Shown here: positions 25,490 to 37,700 of the stretch, piece by piece | Numbering within the stretch: position 1 is the first letter of the stretch | How the letters are laid out: each line of letters opens with the position of its first letter | Origin: Parapristionchus giblindavisi | Taxonomy: Eukaryota; Nematoda; Chromadorea; Rhabditida; Diplogasteridae | Length of the DNA: 64,000 nucleotides | Direction of reading: 5' to 3' | Assembly (NCBI GenBank): GCA_943737045.1 | Contig: CALSFV010000120.1 | Span: forward strand, 62,001-126,000 | Made by a program: the position numbers and the translations under genes | The notes under the pieces: model-generated | Told to the model about the DNA's origin: nothing | The model's database searches: none | The model's input: only the letters and a program-made list of their open reading frames with translations

Positions 25490-28400
25490 TCAATCATTCA
25501 TATGAAGTAGATTAGATAATATTCCTGTATATTCCTTCTGAGTATTCATGTAGACCTCAAAAGTAATCAATATAGATTGATTATCGTCATATCTACCGTA
25601 CCTTTGTCTTCCATAACATATCGATTAGTACAGTATTCGATGTTTCATCTAATTGAATTTCTGTTTCGAATTCAGGTGAAAAGCGGAAGAAGGCGCCATT
25701 CTAAAGATCAAATCATTCAGTATAATCCATTGTATCAATTTACATATACTTATTTGATTACCGTACCTTACTAGCAGTCCATGCCTTGGCTCGATTCACA
25801 ATAGGACCATCAGCACGTACAATCTATAATGAATGGAATACTGTAATTGATGAATTAATTATTGATTGATTGACCTGTTCAACGAGAACATTCTTAAGAT
25901 GTTTCAAAGTCTCAAATGATTGTACAAGAGAAAATACACCAGATGGAATATCCAGATTAATTGAGTCCACTTTGAGTGATTGTTGTCTACCTGTTCCTAA
26001 TGACAGTACTACTCCTAATTTCAATGGAGATTCTCCCTATAATCAATGAATCAATAAATAATAATGAGACTCCGCCCACTTACTCTCATTTCTAAAGCAT
26101 CACTATGATTAGATACATCTTGTAATAATTCTCCAATAGGATTATTAGCAACTAAACCTCCATCCATCCATTTTCCATCCACAGGGGCGAAATATGATGG
26201 AGCAGCACTAAATATTACTGTATCATCATATATATTCAATCAATAACATATGGTATATGATAAGTGTGAATACCTTGAACACCTTGCTGCATACCATATA
26301 GTAGTCTTAGATGGATCTTCATATCCCATTTGTATTAGATCTGATGATTTCAATGGAGCCTACAATATCTTATAAATCAATAATAGGGTAATCATTAATC
26401 TACCGTATAACTCCTATATAGATGTAATTCAGGAGGACATAGTGTACCAATACATGTAGTCACTACAACTCTTTTCTTTTTCAATGAATCAAGAGTAGAT
26501 GAATGTCCAAATTCTTTCTTAAGAAACTCTTCTAATACTTTCTCTGAATACGGACGTCTACCACAGAAAATACGGTCCTGAATGGAAAGATTATCAATCA
26601 ATACAATGAGGGATACTGTAGTCTCACCTTGAATCTGAAGTATAACTTTCTACATTCATTAATAGTCTTTCCTTGTGATAAAGCAAGAGCAAGTATAGCT
26701 CCAGTTGATGTTCCAGCCAACCATGAGAATTGATTAAGGAATGAACTACCATGTATACGTTCTAGTTCTGATAACAACTAAAGAGAATTAGATAAGTAGA
26801 TCAATGAATCAATCAATACTTCAATCAATACTAATCCACGTATTCCTCCTCCATCTAAACTCATTACATTGATTGTATTTCCCTTACTAATCTCTCGAAG
26901 AGCTCGATTCAATTGGAAGGCTTCCAATTCTGAAAAGATCAAACATATATTCCACTCTCATCTTGACCTTGATGCCCGTACACTTTTTCTATTCCCTAAT
27001 CTTACCAACACTTCACGTAGACATAATTTATATCTAAGAACCCACAGATCTCACTCAAAAAAGTTCTCATCTTTTTTGACAAATCGTATTGTCCAAAAAT
27101 GGAATAATCTTGACAATAGTGTTGTTTGTACCCATAGTGCCAATGTATTTAAGTCTTTTATTCGTAACTCATAAGTATTGTATGCTACGATCAAGTAATC
27201 GCAGCCTTCTTTCTTACCTCCTGAATTTATCATATTCTTCAAACACTTAATTATGAATCTTAAAAATACCCTCCGAGGTCAGATAAATTTATTATTATTA
27301 TTATTATTATATTCATTGAAATAACCAAGCATAGTCAATGATACTCATGAGTTACTATCTTTATATGATATCAATATTAAATATTTGTATGTCTATTCTA
27401 CGTAAAGAATCAATACTACTTCGGGGTACGCGTTGGTTTAGTTATACACAATGTGATACACGAATGAAACGGGTGATGTGTCTATGATCGAAGAATGGTT
27501 ATGGAATTGAATGAGACGATAAATAAGACTGACCTCCAATCTGTATTGGTTTATCATTTGATTGTCCCTTCATAAGACGTAGAGCATGAGCAATTGATAC
27601 ACTCAAAGTACCATTCATATATATTATATTATAATAATGAATGAATTATACTTGGTAGTAAGCGATTCCACATCTTTTCCATCTTTCGTTTTGATTGTAG
27701 GATCACCTCCGAAGAGAAGAAGAGCTTTCGTACTCACTGCATCTCCAGCCTGATAAAGATCAAAGATCATTTCTCATCTATTAGAGATCAAAGATGACTA
27801 TACCATAACAGATCTGTGCAAGGGTGTTAATCCATCGTCATCTTTTTCATTAGGATCAGCATTATATGATAAGAATAGAATAAGAGAATCAATATCTCCG
27901 TTGGATGATGATAATGAAAGAGGTGAACGATTATGAGAATCAAGAGGATATGATGTCATATTTGAATGTAAGAGTAAACATGATAGAACCTAGATGGAAT
28001 ATATTATTGATTAGATTAAAGTAATAGAGATTACGGTACATTCTTATCGAGTCCTGTATGGAATATCGATTGACCTGCTCCATTCTTTTCTTGAACTATT
28101 GATGGATATTTATTAAGGAGATGAATAATACATCTAAAGATCAAAGATCATGATGAGTCAAAAAGATCAAAGATCACTCTTCCATCTCCTTTGTATAAGT
28201 CTTTCCAACAAGAGCAAATAGAACAGGTTGAGCTCCTTGAATAAATGATTCAGCTCCATTATCAAGTAATCTTCTAGTAGAAAGTGGTCTATTTGATTGA
28301 AGAGATAAGAATAATGGAGAACAACCATCTCCATCTATTGCATTCAAAGCTATTGAACGATTTGATAGGAGTAACTTAATCATAATCAATCAATTACTCT

Positions 28401-29376
28401 AATCATATCTACCGTATACCTCTAATATCTTAGTGTCTTCATGTTGCACTCCATAGTGGAGTACGGTACGACCATTACTGTCTCCCTGAACAAATTTGTT
28501 ACTGTAAGCAGTGCGTGATAGCAAATACAGTAATCCGAGTGAGATACAATAGTATACCTTATTGAGTGGAGCTCCTTGATTGACAAGATATCGTACGGAA
28601 TCGATTTGCTTATAGTGAACAGCGATATGAAGAGGAAGAAGACCAGAACGAGTTGCATGACTGATTGAACTAAATCAATCAATATTAATCGATAATGTGA
28701 AATGATTTAAAATGATCGAAGATGCATACACTTGGGGATCCTTTCCACATATTCTCTGTAGTGCCTTAGTGAATCCACAAGCAGATGCTAGATGAATGGG
28801 TTGAAAATCAATAGAATCTCTAGAGGATACGGTAGTGAGAAGAATCTTGAGACGATCATTACGAATCGATTCTGATGATTCTAAAGACACGGTAGATTTG
28901 GGATCACTATCGATTGATTGATTACAAACCTTCAGTAACATCAACCATAGGATCAAGAAGACAAGCCAGTTGTTTAGCGTATGCTTGCTTAATTAAATCA
29001 ATCAATAAACTAAATGCTACAGTAACCAATAATTACCTGAGTTCCATTCCATACGGATACGGTAGGTTTAGTCAATAGGATAACATGACAAATTTCAGTC
29101 TTACGATCGAAATAGCATGAGAATCCATTGAGTCTATCCAATTTCTCAAGTTCATTCAACTTCGACGAAGAGATAGAAGTGATCTACCATAGGGAAAAAT
29201 CAATAAATGATATGAATCAATAAATAAGTGCATACTTTACAATCTGGTTGATCATTGGTAGGAGTAGTTGGAGTAGATGAATTTAACCAACTATTGGCTG
29301 TTGATAGAACTACATTCTGTACTGCTTCATTAGATGCGAGATTCTTCACGAAATTGAACATAAGACTATAATTCAT
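25490..29376 (-). CDS. Calcium-independent phospholipase A2, ankyrin plus patatin domains (PLA2G6/iPLA2-beta type)
   Basis: The N-terminal exons encode MNYSLMFNFVKNLASNEAVQ, then a series of ankyrin repeats (for example DPQVYASS region, QPIHLASACGFTKALQRIC, DGCSPLFLSLQSNRPLSTRRLL). The patatin half carries the oxyanion loop MSLDGGGIRGLVLIE (about 26830-26870), the nucleophile motif GTSTGAILALALSQG (about 26710) and the catalytic Asp in WMDGGLVANNPI (about 26150). The order RIFCGRRPYSEKVLEEFLKK, ELHLYRSY and DMLWKTK+VYMNTQKEYTG matches PLA2G6 to its end. The enzyme hydrolyses membrane phospholipids without calcium. The last exon uses a GAG acceptor and stops at 25490-25492. A LINE fragment sits in the intron just before the GGGIRG exon. 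It lies 463 bp downstream of FAM114 on the same strand. Confidence 0.94.
26939..27312 (+). mobile_element. 5'-truncated LINE remnant in iPLA2 intron
   Basis: The plus-strand frame reads SHLDLDARTLFLFPNL, RRHNLYLRTHRSHSKKF and NRIVQKWNNLDNSVVCT, with FKSFIRNS before a stop at about 27172. This is the conserved last ~80 residues of CR1/Jockey/RTE-like reverse transcriptases (R.H....R...F...R....WN.L...V.....F). It is followed by a short 3' tail ending in an (ATT)n microsatellite at about 27288-27312, the usual LINE 3' end. It is antisense to the host gene and lies wholly inside an intron bounded by good splice sites (26938 and about 27535). Confidence 0.85.
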
Positions 29377-29839
29377 TCTCTTGAGAGATAGAAACACTAT
29401 CGAGAAAGAGAAACGACACCACCAATGGATGAATAGAGAAGGGAATAATTCGTTGAATTTCGAAATGATTCGTCAGAAATGCGTGTAATGTTGTGAAAGA
29501 TAGTGTAGATATGTTTATACCGATTATCGGAATGATTATATAATATATTTATATATAAGTTACTACTCTTTATTCATTTCACAAATGAAAAACATGCATA
29601 TGAGGTAAATAAATGAAACATTTGGAATTAACACACAGAAGAGAAGAATATGAATAGAAAAGAATGAATGAATGAACATGCAAGTATATGATTATAGCTA
29701 CAATCCATACGACCCAGATAACAATCAATCAATACATCACAGACTATTGATTAGTGGCAACAATTTAATATCTACCGTAATCCCGCTTAACGAATCTTAC
29801 ATGGAAAGTGAATTAAGTACAGTAAACTCAGAATATTGA

Positions 29840-32398
29840 TTATTTGGTGTCAAGAATGGGAATAATCAAAACATGAGCTTGTCTTATGAAGTCAATAGCA
29901 GTTGATGATTCAACGAGAACTTGTGTACCCAATTCATCTGCCTATAAACAGATGAATTACCGTAATCTGAAGATATCGATTAACTAATCTATCACTTACC
30001 GTAGTTCCTGAATCAGTGGCAGAGATGGCCAACATGTATAGATTAGCAATATGAGTACATCTAATAGCTAGTATACGGTAGATTGATAGGAATGGAGTGA
30101 AATCGTTATTGCCCATAACAGCCAATAATGAAGCTAATTTAGAGATCAACTGAAATATCGATTGATTAGATTACATAATCAATAATAACTACTATATCAT
30201 ATCATACATGAACAGAAGTAGCAGTAAATTGCACCAATGCATCGATTCCTTCTTTATATAAATCTTCAGATGAACGAATATCTCCACTACGAAGACGAGA
30301 ATCAAGGTTCTCAAATGGTGCAATTACAGTAATCCGTAATTAATGATTGAATACTTACCGTATCTAACTTGATAAGTGCATCAGGAGAGTACGGTAGTCC
30401 TGTTGCTTTGACAGCTTGAGTGATTTCAGATGGAAAATCTTCATCACTATCAATAATATCTACTCTTTCATTCTCAAGGAGTGATGTGAGATGTCTGAAG
30501 TAGAGATGAATAAATAAATAAATAAATAAATCAATCGATCGATCAATAAATCAATATAATGATCTACCTCGTAGTACTCATCTTAGCCTTTCCTCTACTA
30601 GAAGCAACTAATTCAAGAGCTTCTAAATGAATCATTCCATCAGATCTTTCAAATGATGAAGCAACATCAGGTAGACGAGGTCCATTTGATGAATCACAAT
30701 CAATACCTACAAATATCGATTGATTCCAATCGATCTACCGTAATAAAATCAATAATACAAACAAACCAAGAGCAGATTCAGCTTCATTTTTTTCTCTTAA
30801 TTCTCTCAATACATCAGATAATTTCTCTCCCCTATGAGCTTCGAATATAAACTTTCGTCTTCCTTTATCCTGATATCGATTACAGTAATATCTATATCAT
30901 ACTTACAGTACTCTCACCTGTTCCCTTACAGTAATTGTTTCGAAAGTTTTCTTTCCAATAGTCTCCAATACATCGATTCCCCCGTTAACAATACCAGATA
31001 ACATTCCAAATGATCCAAATGATGATGATTGATTAGATTGAGATGGAAGATTTATTGATTGAGGATTTACTTCATCAGTCTATATTGCATTATTGATTAG
31101 TATCAATCGATAATCATGAATATCTACCGTAATCTTCTCTAATTCAGCATGTCTTCTAGCAACTTCTTGAGCAGATGGAAGACCCAATGAAGATTCAACG
31201 GCTGATGAAAATGTCTCTCCTATATAATACAAAAGATTCAATTATATTACAATCATTATAGATTCTAACCAATTCCAGATAACATTCCTCCCCATCCCCA
31301 TGAAGATTGAGATTGAGTTGATGATCCTCCTAATCTATTCAATAATTCTTCTCGTTTCAATTCATTTTCATCTTTTATTGATACATCTTTCTTTATTGAT
31401 TCAGATGATTTCACTTCAGGAATAATCTACAAAAGATAAAGATGATATTCATCTAGAAAGATCAACTAATACCCATTCATTATTCATTATCACTACTCAA
31501 AATAGTTCACATAACAAATAAGATGAATAAGAAGATGATCTTTGATCTTTGATCTAACCTCATCAGTTCCCCAATTATCATCCCATCCATCTCCCGCATC
31601 TTCGTCTTCTTCTACAGTACTTTTCACCTTAATTCATCAATCAATACTTAGATTCATCAACTACCGTATACCTCTTCCTTCTTCACAGGAGCAACACTCT
31701 CAACATTGTCATCAGTCCAATCATCCCATCCACCCTTTCCATCATCACCACTATGAGTACTGTAGTTACATTTAATCGATCGATAACAGAATATGATTAC
31801 GGTACCTTTGTTCTTCATCGTCTTCAACTTTCTCCCAATCTTTCTTTGATCGAGAAGATTCAGTTGAAGTTGAATCTTTCTTCTTTATTGGTTCATCTCT
31901 GATTGAAAGTTCACCAAGATCTGAAAGAAAGACATGAATATCTTCATTTGAATACTTTTGATAAGAACTATTACAATATTCTGATTCGAAAGATAGAAGT
32001 CGTGTAAAGTATCGTTTACTCATTAGAATGAGATTTCAAAGTATGATAGAGAGAAGAAGAAAAATCTAACCTGACACAATAGGAGTATCATCAATAACTT
32101 CACTGGACGATTCTTCCTTTTCAATTTCTTCAATAATTGTCTTCTTCACTTCTTCTACTTTTTCTTCTTTATTAATTAAATCTACATTCTCTTCTGCTTT
32201 AATTGATGGTTCTTCTTCTTCTGCAGAATCAGAAGAAGTGTCTTCTTCAACGAGTTTTTCTTCGTATTTCTCTTCAACATTCACTGGTTCTTCCTTTGAA
32301 GGAATTGATTCATTCTCAATGGTCTTCACTTCTTTATCTTCATTCTCTTCTTCTCCTTCAGAAGCACTCACAAATTCGTCAGAATCAGAATCACTCAT
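29840..32398 (-). CDS. FAM114-family protein (NOXP20-like)
   Basis: The ATG at 32398 opens a very acidic N-terminus (MSDSDSDEFVSASEGEEEN). It is followed by Trp-rich acidic repeats (GGWDDWTDDN, GDGWDDNWGTDE), then the family core SSWGWGGMLSGIGETFSSAV, the heptad-rich ARRHAELEKI region, FGMLSGIVNGGIDVLETIGK and KKTFETITV. It continues through a helical C-terminal half (GKMSTTRHLT region, LLNSSTAIDFI-like end) to a stop at 29840-29842 (LIIPILDTK). The order matches human FAM114A1/A2, whose biochemical role is poorly known; membrane-trafficking links are reported for the family. On the minus strand CTTTTTTTCAG lies 12 bp before the ATG, an excellent acceptor for a spliced leader or a 5' UTR intron. 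Confidence 0.85.
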
Positions 32399-32788
32399 AG
32401 ATAATAGCGACTGAAAAAAAGACATATCGACATTTCAAACAATGAATGGATGGTGCAAAATAATAATGAAAGAGAGAGACTACGTAGTGACAACATTCAT
32501 GTTACAATATAACAACAAAAGAGGAGAGAAAACATGAAAGGGAACAATAAAACTTCTTCCACGAGATTTAGCAACTCACCATTTGGCAAAATGCCAAAAG
32601 ATGATTGAGCTATCTTAGCTACGGTATGTGTCCATGTGTCACGTTCGTGTTTTATGACTTCTAAAACCAGACGCGGAACTTAGTAGAACATCAGTGTATT
32701 TACCCTTTTCTCTATGATTTTCTTCTCATTCATGTTATTTTTGACAATAAATGTTCTTAGATTAATCTCCTTTATTTATTGTTTATAG
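32399..32788. promoter_or_regulatory. Divergent FAM114/porcupine intergenic region
   Basis: 390 bp separate two divergent starts. An acceptor TTTTTTTCAG (minus strand, about 32411-32420) lies 12 bp before the FAM114 ATG. TTGTTTATAG (plus, 32779-32788) directly abuts the porcupine ATG. Promoters for both transcripts must lie between or within upstream exons; no TATA-type element is distinctive. Confidence 0.55.
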
Positions 32789-34569
32789 ATGATTGATTGG
32801 AATGAAATGAATATCCATCCTGAATATGGATTTGATGATGAATACGATGAAATATATGAAGATGAATATTCAAATAGTTCATTAATGAGAAGATGTATTG
32901 AAGGAACTATTCATTCTCTTCAATATAATCTATTTATTACTATATCATTTGCTTTTCTACAAATATTCATTACCTCTTTGAGTAAATCAATCTCCTTCAA
33001 TTTATTGATTAGATCATTCATTCATTCAGATTTCATTTCATATACATATCGACATATTCTAATTGCTCTATCTGGTTGTTATCTTCTTTCTCTATGGGAT
33101 ATACCATCTACCGTATCCAAAGCTATCATAGCTACCGTAATCCTAATTGTGATCTCTCTTATTCTACCTATCAAAAAATATCTAGGATGGATTATTACCA
33201 CATCCATATTTATCTCTTTAATTATTTTGTAAGTTATGTTAATTAATATATCCGATCAATCATTAATCTGTGATCTTTGATTTTTGAAGAGAGATGAAAC
33301 TTCCTCCTGAGACGTATACTTATAGAGGAATACTAATGATTCTATCTATGAAAGTATCATCACTTTCATTTGATTTAAGTGAAAGAAAATATTCTGTTAC
33401 CGTACCTGAGGTATATTATCTGTCAATATATCCAATATCTACAGTACTCCATCATTTAGATGTTCGGATATCTTCTGAGTCCTTCGACTCTTTTATTTGG
33501 TCCTGCTCTTCCATTCTCTTCATATCGAACTGCATTTATTCCTCAATCAATTAAAGTAATCAACAATTCCAAACACAGTAATCTATTGTTTGATTACAGT
33601 CACATATTGTGTCATCTCTGACTGGTCTCTTTTATGTTCTATTTTGTCTATTATGTTTGATGGTATCAACATGTATATCTCCTCTTATTCTTCCTGATAA
33701 TGGAATTGGAAGAGATTATGGAGATGCTCAATCATTCCGATTCTCACATTATTTCATATGTTTCTGGGCTCAGGGTATGGTATATTGATCATTAATCTTT
33801 GATCTTTGATCTCTTCTTTTCAGCTCTCGTGAGCATAAGTGGCGAAGATTCTCCATTGATTGTAGATCTAATAGAGATTGAATTACCTCGTTCACTCACA
33901 CAAATTGTATCCCTGTGGAATGTACCTATGCATCATTATCTTTATCATTGTAAGTCATCTACCGTACTCTATTCCTACAGTAATCCAATTTACCTTACTT
34001 TATTCCTACAGTAATCCAATCTACCGTAAGATTTCTTTAGATGTGTATGTTCGTCTTCGATCATTTGGAACATTCTTCGCTGTCTTGATCACTTTTACCG
34101 TATCTTCGCTATTCCACGTAAGTTTATCTATGGATAGATTGACCTTTGATCTTCAATTAAAGAGATTGATCTTTGATCTTTCAATTAAAGAGATTGATCT
34201 TTGATCTTTCAATTATAGGGATTGAATGGCCAACTATCATTAGTTCTTCTATCACTTGCATTTGTTTCATATACTGAACGACGTCTTCGTTCATCATTAT
34301 CTTCATTATTATCATCTTGTATTAAATCTCGTCGTTGTCATTCTAAATGTTCTCATATTCATTCATCTTCATCAATATTATCAATATCGATTAATCTTCT
34401 ATTCTCTATTCTTTCAATCTATCATTTGATCTACCTTGGTATGCCATGGAATGGAGAATCAATGTCATATCCAATATCTCATACAGTCAATACATGGAAA
34501 GAACATTACTTTCTATCTCATATCATATCGATCTCTTATCTTCTCATATCTTTTCTACTAGAATTGTAA
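32789..34569 (+). CDS. PORCN: Porcupine-type Wnt O-acyltransferase (MBOAT)
   Basis: An ER multipass enzyme that palmitoleoylates Wnt proteins so they can be secreted (MOM-1 in C. elegans). Exon 1 has hydrophobic spans at about residues 45-145. Later blocks match human PORCN in order: TYRGILMILSMKVSSLSFDL; after a short intron, MFGYLLSPSTLLFGPALPF; FRFSHYFICFWAQAL; IELPRSLTQIVSLWNVPMHH with the MBOAT Asn; FFAVLITFTVSSLFHGLNG with the catalytic His; LLSLAFVSYTERRLR; and SRRCHSKCSHIHSS. The stop is TAA at 34567-34569. An acceptor TTTATAG immediately precedes the ATG. An AATAAA lies at about 34630. The tail is 224 bp from the convergent carboxylesterase. Full length, with no break seen. Confidence 0.93.
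34130..34217. repeat. 28-bp repeat duplicating an intron 3' end in porcupine
   Basis: About three copies of a 28-bp unit (GATCTTTGATCTTTCAATTA plus AAGAGATT) form most of the intron before the exon GLNGQLSL. The last copy supplies the real acceptor TTCAATTATAG; earlier copies end in TTCAATTAAAG. Confidence 0.85.
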
Positions 34570-34793
34570 ATACGTTGTATTATCTTGCATAATCAAATCA
34601 TTTGCTTTATCAATCAATTCAATCGGGTTAATAAATGAAATGTACAATTTGAAGAATATTATGAATGAATGAAAGAGAATGGTAATACCCGTTAATTGAG
34701 AAGAAGGTACAATTTATAAATGAACCAGAAATAGAAAACATAAATTTGCATATTTCAAAAAATCAATAAAATTGAATGATCAAATATTGTTAA

Positions 34794-37700
34794 TTACCTT
34801 CCAGCAACAATAATATTATCATAAGGTTTACTTCTAGGTGCTCGACTCTTTTTGACAGCAATATAGATAACAAAAGACCATAGTAGTAGTGCAATGATGG
34901 CTACAAGAACCCATAGTGCCCACCATGCTCGACGATATGCTCCTAACTGTTAATAGATATACATTAGATTATGATACAATACTATCACTTTTCTAGATTA
35001 ATCGTTGATTATTTATCTATGAAAAACCAAAACTGTGTCACAAATATAACAAACTTTGTGTGTTTGAATGCTTTTGTATTCTTTTATATAATAATTGAAT
35101 CATACCTCAACTCTTTCTTCATTAGTTAATTCACTTGAAGGATCAACAGTCATTCTATCTGATCCACGAGGAATAAATTTACTTATTAAATCTGCTTCAA
35201 TATTCCAGAATTTAGGAGCAGGCCAATGAATATCACCACGAATAATCCTAAATAGAATTATCTTTGAACTTTGATTTTTCGATATACTTATTTTTTTAAA
35301 ATCTTTGTCCATTCAGATTCTTTTGACTTCTAGTCTCATTTTTTCTTTCCAATCTTTTAAAAGTTTCTCAAATTAGTTTCCATTCCACTCTAGTTAATAG
35401 AGAAAAAGTCCTAATGAATAAGTAGAGAAGGTGTCCATTAGAATAGATTAAATAATCTTACTTAGATGGTATATTAATAGATAGATATTGTGTATCATTC
35501 ATATTACTTATTGGCCATTTCAATCGATTTGTCGATGGATCTCCTCTTTTCACAAAATTTGTCCACATATTTGTTAACATCTTCGACATTACATCGTCAC
35601 GTTTTGTGAATGGTCGAATCTTTAATTCATTTTTATTATATTATTACAATTTACATATTTAGTTTTTGTACCTCAAAGTTTGACGTATATCCCTGAGAGA
35701 AAATGTATGCATGATCTAAACCATGAAAAGATTCTAGTTTATGATCTGAAATAGATAAGGTATATTACTTTGTGTTGAAGGATAGAATGGATTGGTTCAC
35801 CTGGATAGTTTCCATCCTTTCTGAGAATATCAATGGGAGTTTTACCAAAGAGTGAGAAAATCTTTTTTTCTTCTTCATAAATGGGTGATTCTGGTAGGAA
35901 ATCGAATGAATATGCATAAACGGGAATATTTTGTGATTGATATGCCATAATCTCACGATGACAAGGAGCTACGAATTCTATATCTGCTTCCATCTACAAA
36001 TACTTTTTTGAAATTATTGACTAATAAGTATTTATAACACTGTAAATAAATGGCGGTGAGGGTTAATTCTAGTATCAATTCTCTCTCTTTTTTTCTCTCA
36101 TTTTTCGATATTTATAATAGTTGCGAAACATATTCCAATTTCATTAAAAAAAAACTCTATGACAACAATCTCTTTCATAAAACAAATGATATATTGATTA
36201 AGATTAGATTTGATTTTACTTTTATATATATTCTATTCAAAATCCCATTATCAAGTAATTAATATATGATGCAAAGGAATAAAAACGGATGTTGTTTAAA
36301 AAGGAAAAAGGATGTTTTGTTCATTTGTATTTTCATCTCTGTCCAACTGTGTAAATATGAATAAAAATCAAACCGAATGATCTAACCTTTTGTAGAGAAG
36401 TAACAACATTCGCAGTAGCAAATTGTCCAGTTGGATCATCCATATATCGAACAAATGAAGCATTTGAAAGAAGTAAAAGAGTTGAATTTGTTAGTTTCTC
36501 CTAAATAACATATTATGTAGAGTTAGTTTTCCGGAAACAACACTAGAAAGAAGCAGAAGGGTGTTAGTTTTGCCCTCTTTGAAAAAGCATTGTAAAAAGC
36601 AAATATCTCGATTCAGTGACTAGCAAGAGACTGTTTTCTGCTTTAAATACCAAGCAAAAAGCTTATACACGAAGCTTCAAGTCCTCTCGCTCTACTACAA
36701 ACGGTGAATTTTTTTTTATTTCTTAAAACGCACTATCCCTAATGCATCGTTACATTTGCCTGACGCGCCTACGCCGTCACGTAAAAAAACGTTACATTTG
36801 GCGACGCGCGCGTCGACGTCAATTTTAGAGTGTGTTGGGTCCCAAGCGGAAAATCCTGAATGTCATCAGGGGTACGGTAAAAGGTTACGGTAGCCAACCA
36901 ATATTGATCGATGGTTACGGTAACTTCCTACCGTACCCTGATGACAATCAGGGTTTTCCACGTGGGACCCAACACACTCCAAAATTGACGTCGACGCGCG
37001 CGTCGCCAAATGTAACGTTTTTTTACGTGACGGCGTCGGCGCGTCAGGCAAATGTAACGATGCATAACAGCGGAGGGGTAGCAACAGGGGGAGGGCACAA
37101 AGTTTCAAAATCATCCTAGAACATTCATATTTGGTGGTTAGAGCCCCTAGGGGTGGGATACACTTCAGCCAAAAAATTGGCTCGAATTATCGATTTTTGA
37201 TCTACCAAAAGTGAAAATTTCAAATTGATTTTTTCGAATCGTGTCATATATCATTCGAAAGAGCGTTGAAAGATATGTAAATCTGACAAGTTTCAAAAGA
37301 TTTGGTTTATTGGTTTTTGAGAAAAATCCGATTTTTCGAAAAAAAGCCAGACTCTTGTCCTTTCGTTAAATAGCAGACAACATTCCCATCATTTGTAGGC
37401 TCTGGGCAGTTGATATATTATGTAAAAAGAGATGGGCTATCCGAATATCACAACTATTTTTACCATCTCCGTTACGGAATATGTCATATTGGCAAAAAAC
37501 CAGCGTTTTTTATCGTCGACGAGGGTTCGAACCCTGCCACGGGTGAAAACTTTTGCAAACTTTTTTCAATTATTTTTTTGCTTTTAATCATCTTTTTTCG
37601 GTGTTTAGGACTGCTTTAAGTGATTTTCAGATCGAGCAATGTCTAAAATGCAATATTCTGAAAATGGAAGTAGCCATTTTTAAACATTTTTATCAATGGA

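Noticed and set aside
36832..37119. Protein-coding frames on both strands of MITE-1 (also 58966-59311)
   Set aside because: They are mirror translations of a palindrome and resemble no protein family.
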